NCBI GenBank assembly: GCA_013140465.1
Contig: JABFST010000476.1
Location: 1-7,906, forward strand
Direction: 5' to 3'
Length of the DNA: 7,906 nt
DNA from: Methylococcaceae bacterium
GTDB taxonomy: Bacteria; Pseudomonadota; Gammaproteobacteria; Methylococcales; Methylomonadaceae
This document shows, in pieces, positions 1 to 5,865 of this stretch (positions are counted from its first letter, which is position 1; each line of letters opens with the position of its first letter). The notes beneath the pieces were generated by a model. The model did no database searches, had not been told where the DNA came from, and was given only the letters and a program-made list of their open reading frames with translations. The translations under genes and the position numbers were made by a program.

Positions 1-1445
1 CTCTAGGCGCGTGTACGGTAGGCCCCGATTACCGCCGCCCCGAGCTTGCCGTACCTACACACTGGACAGCGATTAACGCCCCCGCCAGCCAAGTGGATGC
101 TAACCGTTGGTGGCAGCAGTTTCACGATCCGGTGTTAAACCGTTTGGTCAGCGATGCACTCATCGCCAATTTGGATGTGCAACAAGCCGCGTTGCGCGTT
201 AAAGATGCCCGCGCCCAGCGTTGGGCAACTTTGGCATTGGGCTTACCCAGCGTATCGGCAAAAAGCAATGCCAGCCGACGTTTTAACAATTCCGCCAGTG
301 CCGCGCAAACCAATGGCAGCTCGGCGGCGGGTGGCGGTTTTGGCATCGGCAACCAGACCATCAATATTTTTCAGATGGGTTTTGATGCGCAATGGGAGTT
401 GGATTTTTTTGGCGGCGTGCGCCGTGCGTTGGAAGCGGCAGATGCCACCGTCGAAAGCGAGCAGGAACACAGCCATGCCGTAGTGGTTAGCTTATTGGGC
501 GACGTAGCAGCCAATTACATCAGCCTACGCGCCAACCAACAGCTCATCGCCCTCACCCACCAACATATTGCCGCCCAACAAGCGACGGTGGAACTCACTC
601 AAATCCGCCAGCAAGCGGGTTTTACCACCGAGCTGGAAGTCGCACAGGCACAAGCCCAACTCGCCAACCTAACGGCAGCCTTGCCCAGCTATGAAACCGC
701 CGCCGCGCTAGCCATCCACGCGCTAGGCATCTTGCTGGGCCGGGAACCGAACGCCTTACAAGGCCGTTTGACTGCCATCGGTGCTATCCCCCAATTGCCG
801 CTGACCGCAGTTGCCGAACTGCCGTCTACACTGTTGCAAAGGCGGCCCGACATCCGCCAAGCCGAACGCCAATTGGCGGCAGCCACCGCCAATATTGGTG
901 TCGCCACCGCCGAGTTGTACCCGAAAGTCAATCTGGCGGCGTTTTTGGGGCTGCAAAACATGCGTATCACCGACTTTACGCCGATAGGCAAATCGTGGTC
1001 CACCGCCGCCTCGTTATCGATGCCGCTGTTTAATTGGGGCAAAATTAACGCCAATATCACCAGCAAAAAAGCTCAAGCCGAACAAGCGCAATTGGCGTAT
1101 CAAGCCACTATCTTAAGCGCGTTCCAAGAAGTGGAAGATGCCCTGGTCGCGTACAGCAACGGCTACCGCCGCCTAGCCAGCCTAAACCAAGCTGTTGCCG
1201 CCAATCAAGTCGCGGTGCAACTGGCGAATGAACGCTATAGCAAAGGCTTGACGCTGTTTCTGGATGTGTTGCAAAGCCAACAAGCCCTTTACCAAAGCCA
1301 ACGCGAACAAACCGACAGTTTGGCGCAAGTGGCTAAGGATTTAGTGGCGCTGTACAAGGCGTTGGGCGGTGGCTGGCAAGCGGCTACGGTTATCGGGCCA
1401 AATTTAAGCAATATGGGTAATATTTACCATTTTAGTGTGGAATAG
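1..1445 (+). CDS. Outer-membrane efflux lipoprotein, NodT/OprM-like outer-membrane factor (5' truncated by window edge)
   Basis: This is the outer-membrane channel of a tripartite efflux pump (RND or MacAB-like), a trimeric TolC-type barrel and periplasmic alpha-tunnel. The open frame runs into the window edge. From base 3 it reads LGACTVGPDYRRPE, a lipobox (LGAC, Cys codon at 12-14) followed by the TVGPDY signature of NodT-family lipoproteins, so only most of the signal peptide is missing. The GTG at 93 is an internal Val codon, not the start. About 480 codons are visible, normal for the family. Two OEP repeats are recognisable: the first has WWQQFHDPVLNRLV and WELDFFGG, the second has LLQRRPDIRQAERQL, AELYPKVNL, YSKGLTLFLDVLQSQQ and the typical C-terminal LYKALGGGW. 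A 27-residue tail follows that motif. The adaptor and pump genes are probably upstream, outside the window. The substrate cannot be told from this subunit. Confidence 0.94.
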   Translation, partial: LGACTVGPDYRRPELAVPTHWTAINAPASQVDANRWWQQFHDPVLNRLVSDALIANLDVQQAALRVKDARAQRWATLALGLPSVSAKSNASRRFNNSASAAQTNGSSAAGGGFGIGNQTINIFQMGFDAQWELDFFGGVRRALEAADATVESEQEHSHAVVVSLLGDVAANYISLRANQQLIALTHQHIAAQQATVELTQIRQQAGFTTELEVAQAQAQLANLTAALPSYETAAALAIHALGILLGREPNALQGRLTAIGAIPQLPLTAVAELPSTLLQRRPDIRQAERQLAAATANIGVATAELYPKVNLAAFLGLQNMRITDFTPIGKSWSTAASLSMPLFNWGKINANITSKKAQAEQAQLAYQATILSAFQEVEDALVAYSNGYRRLASLNQAVAANQVAVQLANERYSKGLTLFLDVLQSQQALYQSQREQTDSLAQVAKDLVALYKALGGGWQAATVIGPNLSNMGNIYHFSVE

Positions 1446-1612
1446 TTGCTGTTTAAAAGCTTTAAGCAGTCTATCATCAGCCGACTAAGGTTCTTGACGA
1501 CGACGCCAGCCGTATACAGGGCATCTTAGTTTTAGGCACAGAACGCTTAAATGGCAGAGTTCCAAGGTTTGATTCCCCCCAGCTCTGTAGGGCGTGGACT
1601 AGAGCAAGACGT

Positions 1613-1641
1613 TTGCCGAAAGAGTCCTGTGACCTTATAAA
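1613..1641 (+). promoter_or_regulatory. Sigma70-type promoter of the lysozyme gene
   Basis: TTGCCG (1613-1618, 4 of 6 to TTGACA) and TATAAA (1636-1641, 5 of 6 to TATAAT) are separated by exactly 17 bp. A start near 1648 would give a leader of roughly 27 nt carrying the GAGGA ribosome-binding site at 1665-1669. The placement suggests the lysozyme is transcribed on its own and not from the efflux gene. This is a motif match only. The rest of the 1446-1674 spacer shows nothing convincing. Confidence 0.55.
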
Positions 1642-1674
1642 GCCAGACTACCTAACTTACTTTTGAGGACATGA

Positions 1675-2154
1675 ATGATGAACACTATCCCCGAAGCGGC
1701 CCTAGACTTAATCAAAGAATTTGAAGGCTTCCGCAGCGATGCCTACCCCGATCCGATTACCCATTGGCAACTGCCCACCATAGGTTACGGGACTACCGTC
1801 TATCCAAACGGCACACACGTTAAAAAAGGCGACACGATCACCGAAGAGCGAGCCAGTGAATGCTTGGCTGACCATATAGGAGAAAAATGTACGCCATCTT
1901 TAAGCAAAATCCCAAATTGGGCAAAAATGAACAGCAACCAACACAGTGCGCTGTATAGCTTTGCCTATAATTTAGGCGCAGGTTTTTACCAAGGCGCCAA
2001 CTTCAACTCTATTACGCGTGTGTGCGACTCGGACGACCGCTGGGATGATGTGGCTTGGGTTGCCGAACAATTTGGCAAATACACTAACCACGGGCTAGCG
2101 GGCTTAGTCCGGCGCAGAAAAGCCGAAGCGGCGTTGTTTTGCAAACCCGTCTAA
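1675..2154 (+). CDS. Phage-type lysozyme / endolysin, glycoside hydrolase family 24
   Basis: Predicted muramidase that cuts the MurNAc-GlcNAc bond of peptidoglycan (T4/P22 lysozyme family). The catalytic region is at the N-terminus: Glu17 in FEGFRSDAY, Asp26 in YPDP, and Thr35 in PTIGYGT. The Asp-Thr gap is three residues longer than in T4 lysozyme, a variant I recall in other GH24 proteins with a YPDP-type loop. Further family marks are SFAYNLGAGF (about 95-104) and the C-terminal GLAGLVRRRKAEAALF (about 140-155). Length, 159 aa, is normal. GAGGA at 1665-1669 lies 5 nt from the ATG at 1675 and 8 nt from the in-frame ATG at 1678, so the second Met may be the true start. There is no signal peptide or SAR helix, and no holin or spanin beside it. 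Four cysteines (63, 72, 117, 156) are present. It may be a prophage remnant, a captured lysozyme or an effector; the window cannot decide. Confidence 0.86.
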   Translation: MMNTIPEAALDLIKEFEGFRSDAYPDPITHWQLPTIGYGTTVYPNGTHVKKGDTITEERASECLADHIGEKCTPSLSKIPNWAKMNSNQHSALYSFAYNLGAGFYQGANFNSITRVCDSDDRWDDVAWVAEQFGKYTNHGLAGLVRRRKAEAALFCKPV

Positions 2155-2198
2155 CGCCTACCACACTCCCGACATCCTGATTAATCCTACCAATCGTA

Positions 2199-2561
2199 TA
2201 GATCGGGTTAGCGATCGGAGTGAAAACACATGTTTTTTCACTCCAATCTCTACTTAAAACATAGGCTTACGAAAATAAAAACACCTTTTTGTGAGTATTT
2301 GAAATACTTTCACAGTCTCTTGCTTATCGGCGTGAAAAAACATGTGTTTTCACTCCAGTCTCTACTTAAAACAAAGGCTTACAAAATAAAAAACACCTTT
2401 TTGTGAGTATTTGAAATACATTCACAGTCTCTTGCTCATCGGAGTGAAAACACATGTTTTTTCACTCCAGTCTCTACTTAAAACAAAGGCTTACGAAAAA
2501 TAATCACCTTTTTGTGCGTATTTGAAATACTTTCACAATCTCGATAGCGTAACCCGACCTA
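2199..2561. repeat. Inverted REP-like arms bracketing the 112-bp repeat array
   Basis: TAGATCGGGTTA at 2199-2210 and TAACCCGACCTA at 2550-2561 are inverted copies (11 of 12 match) on either side of the tandem array. Outside them is a direct repeat AATCCTAC (2183-2190 and 2567-2574), which could be a target-site duplication or chance. The GGGTTA/TAACCC core recurs in a small palindrome at 4005-4030. Together this suggests that the array sits inside, or has expanded within, an older palindromic element. Confidence 0.5.
2214..2543. repeat. Three tandem copies of a 112-bp palindromic repeat
   Basis: Copies begin with ATCGGAGTG or ATCGGCGTG at 2214, 2326 and 2438, so the first two periods are exactly 112 bp. 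The third copy decays after about 2540. Each unit holds two dyads: a hairpin with GGAGTGAAAA / TTTTCACTCC arms around an ACATGT-containing centre, and GTATTTGAAATAC near the end, followed by CTTTCACAGTCTCTTG. Between them is a conserved CTACTTAAAACA...GGCTTAC segment. Copies differ at only a few positions. The unit has no variable spacer, so this is not CRISPR, and I see no conserved reading frame. A fourth copy lies at 5706-5820. These are probably non-autonomous mobile or REP-like elements. Binding sites for a protein or a structured RNA are alternatives. Confidence 0.85.
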
Positions 2562-2615
2562 CAATAAATCCTACGCAAGCACACGCCACCAACAGCCGCC
2601 ATCCCCGTTAAGCCC

Positions 2616-2683
2616 TGTTTCACCGCAGACAACTGAAACAGCGTTGAAACAACAAACGTTTCACTGAAACATTTGCCGAAACA
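2616..2683. promoter_or_regulatory. Cluster of TGTTTCA/TGAAACA half-sites, probable enhancer (UAS) for the sigma54 promoter
   Basis: Half-sites visible: TGTTTCA 2616-2622, TGAAACA 2634-2640, TGAAACA 2645-2651, GTTTCA 2658-2663, TGAAACA 2665-2671, and a weaker CGAAACA 2677-2683. They pair as inverted repeats, for example GTTTCA-C-TGAAAC at 2658-2670 and TGTTTCA-N11-TGAAACA at 2616-2640. The cluster is about 75-140 bp upstream of the -24 element, the usual range for bacterial enhancer-binding proteins. Use by a FisR-like activator is inferred from the downstream sulfur gene; I do not know that regulator's exact recognition sequence. Confidence 0.6.
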
Positions 2684-2757
2684 CCTTTGCCCACGCCAAA
2701 CACCCCACCCCACAACGCACCCCAACAATACCGCCACTTCATCTTATTTTTAGATGT

Positions 2758-2773
2758 TGGCATGGCGGTTGCT
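2758..2773 (+). promoter_or_regulatory. Sigma54 (RpoN) -24/-12 promoter of the persulfide dioxygenase gene
   Basis: TGGCATGGCGGTTGCT matches the sigma54 consensus TGGCACG-N4-TTGCW at every defined position except one (T for C at the sixth base). The invariant GG (2759-2760) and GC (2771-2772) are at the required spacing. The predicted start is near 2784, leaving a leader of about 34 nt with the TGGAGA ribosome-binding site at 2805-2810, 7 nt from the ATG. A short dyad CATCT/AGATG (2740-2756) lies just upstream of the -24 box. Transcription from such promoters needs an ATP-driven activator, in keeping with the half-site cluster upstream. Confidence 0.78.
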
Positions 2774-2817
2774 TTTAATATTCTGAGATAATAACAACCA
2801 CCACTGGAGATATAACA

Positions 2818-3903
2818 ATGATTTTCAAACAATTATTTGACACTGAAACATGGACTTACACTTATTTGATTGCCGACCCTGCCAGCAAAGAAGCCGCGTT
2901 TATTGATCCAGTCAACACCCATATCGATGAATATGTCGCCTTGTTGGAAAGCCACGGCTTGCAGCTTAAATATACTTTAGAAACCCATGTCCATGCCGAC
3001 CACATCACCGCCAGCGGTTTGTTGCGCCAACGCTTGGGCGCACAAACTGCGGTCAGCCATTTGTGTGGCGCTGCCACCGCCGACGTGCAAATCCAAGACG
3101 GCGACATTTTTACCTTAGGCGAATCCGAACACATTAAAGTCATCGCCACCCCAGGCCATACACGCGGCAGCATTTCATTCTTATGGCGTGACCGCTTGTT
3201 TACAGGTGATTCTTTATTTATTGGCGGCTGTGGACGCACCGATTTCCAAGGCGGCGATCCGGGCGCGTTATACGACTGCATTACCCAACGCCTGTTTACC
3301 TTGCCTGATGATACCTTGGTATACCCAGGCCATGATTACCAACAACGTTGGGTCAGCAACATTATGCAGGAACGCACCACCAATCCGCGTTTGGCGGGCA
3401 AAAGCCGCGAAGAGTTTATTGAGATTATGAACAACCTCAATTTGCCCAAACCCCGGTTGATAGACGAGGCCGTTCCTGCCAACCGTTATTGCGGTTTGGA
3501 CGAAAACGAACGCCAAGATGCCGTCGCCGTGCGCGACACCAGCCGCCCTATCCGCAACGAACTAACCGTGCAAGACAAAGTGGCGGCAGCCAAGCAACAC
3601 ATTACTGAAGTGCCTGTCGCGACCGCCAAGCACTTGCTGGCTGAAGGCAATATTGTGTTGGTGGACACCCGCGAAGAAAGCGAATACGCCGCTGGCCATA
3701 TCGACAACGCCGTATTAGTGCCTAGGGGCGTGTTGGAATTTAGGTTGGCGACCACACCCGAATTGGCGGACAAATCCAAAGCCGTGCTGATTTATTGCCG
3801 CACTGGCGGACGTTCGGCGATGGCGGCGCAAACCATGCAAGAACTGGGCTATCAAAACGTGCTGTCTATGGCGGGTGGTTTTGAAGCATGGCAACAGGCA
3901 TAA
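2818..3903 (+). CDS. pdo: Persulfide dioxygenase-rhodanese fusion (ETHE1-like, PRF type)
   Basis: Cytoplasmic mononuclear-iron enzyme that oxidises glutathione persulfide to sulfite with O2, here fused to a sulfurtransferase. The metallo-beta-lactamase-fold domain fills about residues 1-235. It has THVHADH (His57, His59, Asp61, His62), His114 in TPGHTRGS and Asp131 in FTGDSLF, so the iron-ligand pattern of ETHE1 is complete. GGCGRTDFQGGDP (136-148) and YPGHDY are hallmarks of persulfide dioxygenases and separate it from glyoxalase II. A rhodanese domain spans about 262-361, with active-site loop CRTGGRS and catalytic Cys327. The 361-residue length fits MBL-rhodanese fusions such as PRF rather than the longer CstB. 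The rhodanese half probably moves sulfane sulfur between persulfide, sulfite and thiosulfate. The start is fixed by TGGAGA 7 nt upstream. It is preceded by a sigma54 promoter and followed, after a terminator, by sqr, its usual pathway partner. Confidence 0.94.
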   Translation: MIFKQLFDTETWTYTYLIADPASKEAAFIDPVNTHIDEYVALLESHGLQLKYTLETHVHADHITASGLLRQRLGAQTAVSHLCGAATADVQIQDGDIFTLGESEHIKVIATPGHTRGSISFLWRDRLFTGDSLFIGGCGRTDFQGGDPGALYDCITQRLFTLPDDTLVYPGHDYQQRWVSNIMQERTTNPRLAGKSREEFIEIMNNLNLPKPRLIDEAVPANRYCGLDENERQDAVAVRDTSRPIRNELTVQDKVAAAKQHITEVPVATAKHLLAEGNIVLVDTREESEYAAGHIDNAVLVPRGVLEFRLATTPELADKSKAVLIYCRTGGRSAMAAQTMQELGYQNVLSMAGGFEAWQQA

Positions 3904-3955
3904 GCCCCGCCACAGCTGTTTAATCCTCTTATAGAGTCCGAAGCTGATAAATCTA

Positions 3956-4122
3956 CATTAAACTCCCTCTCCCTCAGGAGGGTGTCGTAAAAGCCTGAAT
4001 TTAAGTTGGATTAGCGCGGCGTAACCCAACAAAATCAAAATGTTATGCTTCTTTACAGTGTGAACAACCGACCTTTTACGACACCCTCCTCAGGGAGAGG
4101 GTAGGGTGAGGGGGATTTAATG
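3956..4122. repeat. GC-rich dispersed hairpin, interrupted by a small inserted element
   Basis: CCCTCTCCCT (3965-3974) pairs with AGGGAGAGGG (4092-4101), and the outer CATTAAA (3956-3962) pairs with TTTAATG (4116-4122). Without the central insertion the site would be a compact palindrome with a one-base loop. The right arm carries an extra TAGGGTGAGGGG. CCCTCTCCCT-type hairpins of this sort are, from general knowledge, common intergenic repeats in proteobacteria. Its original place just after the pdo stop suggests a 3'-end hairpin. Confidence 0.65.
3977..4089. mobile_element. 113-bp MITE-like element with perfect 17-bp terminal inverted repeats
   Basis: The ends are GGAGGGTGTCGTAAAAG (3977-3993) and its exact reverse complement (4073-4089). 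TCA directly flanks both sides (3974-3976 and 4090-4092), consistent with a 3-bp target duplication of TNA type, which some IS5-family groups make. The interior has no reading frame, but it has a small dyad with GTTGG/CCAAC arms at 4005-4030. The repeated bases make the exact boundary uncertain by a few positions. The parent transposase is not in the window. Confidence 0.68.
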
Positions 4123-4150
4123 TCGCTTTACTTCCTATGTTCTCTATAAC

Positions 4151-4183
4151 ACACCCTCCTTTAAGCCGGGGGGGTGTTTTTTT
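4151..4183 (+). terminator. Rho-independent terminator between pdo and sqr
   Basis: ACACCCTCC (4151-4159) faces a G-run ending in GGGTGT (4172-4177), forming a GC-rich stem with a loop around TTTAAGCC, followed at once by seven T (4177-4183). It is correctly oriented to end the pdo transcript and lies 63 bp before the sqr start, so pdo and sqr are probably not one simple operon. Confidence 0.72.
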
Positions 4184-4246
4184 GCTGTTTCCCAACTGCG
4201 CGGCGACAAGCAATCCATTAACCCAATAATAAAAACCGAGAACCTT

Positions 4247-5500
4247 ATGTCAAACCCACACCACACTGTTTTAATCGTCGGGGGCGGCGCAGCTGGCGTA
4301 TCCGTCGCCAATAATATGCGCCGCATGGACAGCAACATCGATATAGCCATCATCGAGCCGTCCGAAAAGCATTATTACCAACCTGGCTTTACTATTATTG
4401 GTGGTGGTGCATATACCATGAAACAAACCACCCGCAACGAAGCCGACTTAATCCATCCGACCGTTAAGTGGATAAAAGACTATGCCGACAGCTTTTTGCC
4501 TGAACAAAATAGCGTTGTTTTGCGCTCAGGCGCGCGCATCAGCTACGATTATTTGGTGGTTTGCCCCGGTTTACAGCTGGATTGGCAGAAAATTTCCGGT
4601 TTAACAGAAACCTTAGGCAAAAACCAAGTATGCAGCAATTATTCGGCTGACACCGTGGAATACACTTGGGAATGTATTCAAGCCATGACTTCGGGCGTGG
4701 CCTTGTTCACCCAACCCACCATGCCGATCAAATGCGCAGGTGCGCCGCAAAAAATCATGTATCTGGCTGCCGACCGTTTCCGTAAAAAAGGCATTTTGGA
4801 CAAGTTTTCCTTAGAGTTTTGCAATGCTGGCCCCGCAATATTCGGTATCCCGTTTTTTGCCAAAGCCTTAAGCAAAATCGTTACCCAATATGGGATTAAA
4901 ACCCACTTTAACCACAATCTCGTCGCTATCGACGGCCCTAACAAAACCGCCACTTTTGAAAGCACCGACGCGGATGGCAATAAGACGCAAGTGGTCAAAC
5001 CCTTCGACATGATCCACGTCACCCCACCCCAAAGCGCACCCGATTTTATTAAGGCCAGCCCCTTAGCCAATGCGGCGGGTTGGATAGAGGTAAACGACCG
5101 CACTTTGCAGCACGTTAGATACGCCAATATTTTTGGCTTAGGCGATGCCACCTCCACACCCAACGCCAAAACCGCTGCCGCCGTCAGAAAACAAGTGCCT
5201 GTGGTTGTAGACAATATTTTCGCCTTACAAGCGGGTAAAGCCCTTGCCGAAGGCTATGACGGTTATGGCTCATGCCCATTAACAACCTCGTTAAGCACGG
5301 TGATTTTGGCGGAATTTGCTTACGGCGGAAAAGTGACCCCGTCGTTTCCTTGGCTAGACCCTAGAGCCAACCGCTATATCTGGTGGTTAGGCAAAAAACT
5401 GGGCTTTCCTTGGATGTATTGGCATTTGATGCTGAAAGGCTATCGTTTTGATATTCCGCATTTGGAATCTTATGCCAAAAAGTGGGTGGATAAGGATTGA
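4247..5500 (+). CDS. sqr: Sulfide:quinone oxidoreductase, SQRDL/type II-like
   Basis: FAD-dependent, membrane-associated enzyme that oxidises sulfide, passes electrons to quinone and gives sulfane sulfur to an acceptor such as glutathione. The N-terminal dinucleotide fold shows VGGGAAGVSVA (11-21), followed by EPSEKHYYQPGFT (about 37-49), typical of SQR. The redox cysteines are Cys163 in IKCAGAPQK and Cys343 in YDGYGSCPLTT, placed as in human SQOR (Cys201 and Cys379); Cys129 (QVCSNY) is a further candidate. The second FAD motif is NIFGLGDATSTPNAKTAAAV (294-313). The C-terminus GFPWMYWHLMLKGY (386-399) looks like the amphipathic membrane-attachment region. The length of 417 aa is normal for mitochondrial-like SQRs. 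The ribosome-binding site is weak (CGAGAA, 4237-4242). No clear own promoter is visible below the terminator at 4151-4183. The persulfide it makes is the substrate of the upstream dioxygenase. Confidence 0.94.
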   Translation: MSNPHHTVLIVGGGAAGVSVANNMRRMDSNIDIAIIEPSEKHYYQPGFTIIGGGAYTMKQTTRNEADLIHPTVKWIKDYADSFLPEQNSVVLRSGARISYDYLVVCPGLQLDWQKISGLTETLGKNQVCSNYSADTVEYTWECIQAMTSGVALFTQPTMPIKCAGAPQKIMYLAADRFRKKGILDKFSLEFCNAGPAIFGIPFFAKALSKIVTQYGIKTHFNHNLVAIDGPNKTATFESTDADGNKTQVVKPFDMIHVTPPQSAPDFIKASPLANAAGWIEVNDRTLQHVRYANIFGLGDATSTPNAKTAAAVRKQVPVVVDNIFALQAGKALAEGYDGYGSCPLTTSLSTVILAEFAYGGKVTPSFPWLDPRANRYIWWLGKKLGFPWMYWHLMLKGYRFDIPHLESYAKKWVDKD

Positions 5501-5527
5501 AACAAGCTACGTTGTATGCCCCAGCCG

Positions 5528-5649
5528 TGTAGGCCGGAATAAGGCTGTTTGAACGCGAGTGAAAACAGCCGTTTCCGGCACACCGCGCCCACGATTTGCC
5601 GGAAACACCCCTTTTCGCTTACGCTCAAAGCGGCTTATTCCGGCCTACA
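5528..5649. repeat. REP/BIME-like long inverted repeat (53-nt arms)
   Basis: Arms 5528-5580 and 5597-5649 are equal in length and match at 42 of 53 positions around a 16-nt loop. The outer 16 bp (TGTAGGCCGGAATAAG and its complement) and inner 10 bp (GTTTCCGGCA / TGCCGGAAAC) are perfect. TGCCGGA...CTTATTCCGGCCTACA closely resembles the enterobacterial REP consensus, so this looks like two inverted REP units. It begins 27 bp after the sqr stop and may stabilise the 3' end of the sqr mRNA. REP units are thought to be moved by RAYT (TnpA-REP) transposases; none is present here. Confidence 0.75.
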
Positions 5650-5665
5650 AGGCTAAGATTGTCCC

Positions 5666-5820
5666 ACGCTCAAGAGACTGTGAAAGAATTAACGTAAGCT
5701 TGCTCATCGGAGTGAAAAAACAAGTTTTTTCACTTCAGTCACTACTTAAAACAAAGGCTTACGAAAATAAAAAACACCTTTTTGTGAGTATTTGAAATAC
5801 TTTCACAGCCTCTCAAGCGT
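5666..5820. mobile_element. 155-bp MITE-like copy of the 112-bp repeat with 21-bp terminal inverted repeats
   Basis: The core from 5706 matches the three tandem units at 2214-2543 along its whole length (same hairpin, GGCTTACG, CACCTTTTTGTGAG and GTATTTGAAATAC). At the left, 5666-5686 is an inverted copy of the right end 5800-5820 (18 of 21 match), and 16 bp of it (CAAGAGACTGTGAAAG) is exactly complementary to the end of tandem copies 1 and 2. The element is therefore closed by terminal inverted repeats that the tandem array lacks on its left. The hairpin in the core is perfect here (GTGAAAAAAC / GTTTTTTCAC). No clear target duplication is seen. It ends 45 bp before the SulP gene. Confidence 0.7.
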
Positions 5821-5865
5821 GCCACACCCAACCGATAAACAACAACGCCCTAAACCAAACACACC

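Noticed and set aside
93..95. GTG as start codon of the efflux gene
   Set aside because: The frame is open upstream to the window edge and encodes a lipobox and the TVGPDY family signature, so the real start is outside the window.
1561..1580. tRNA T-arm-like GGTTTGATTCC
   Set aside because: The flanking bases do not form the T stem and no other tRNA arms can be found around it.
2214..2543. CRISPR-like array
   Set aside because: The 112-bp units are similar along their full length with no variable spacers, and no cas genes are nearby.
2504..2832. Two overlapping minus-strand frames of 77 and 70 aa
   Set aside because: They cover the repeat end, the TGAAACA cluster and the sigma54 promoter. 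The sequence is better explained as regulatory DNA, and the encoded peptides resemble no family.
4127..4150. Sigma70-like promoter TTTACT / TATAAC for sqr
   Set aside because: The spacer is only 12 bp, and the terminator at 4151-4183 would stop any transcript started there.
5559..5795. 78-aa open frame on the + strand between sqr and the SulP gene
   Set aside because: It lies almost wholly inside the REP-like hairpin and the 112-bp repeat copy, has low-complexity content, no ribosome-binding site, and is not kept open in the other repeat copies.
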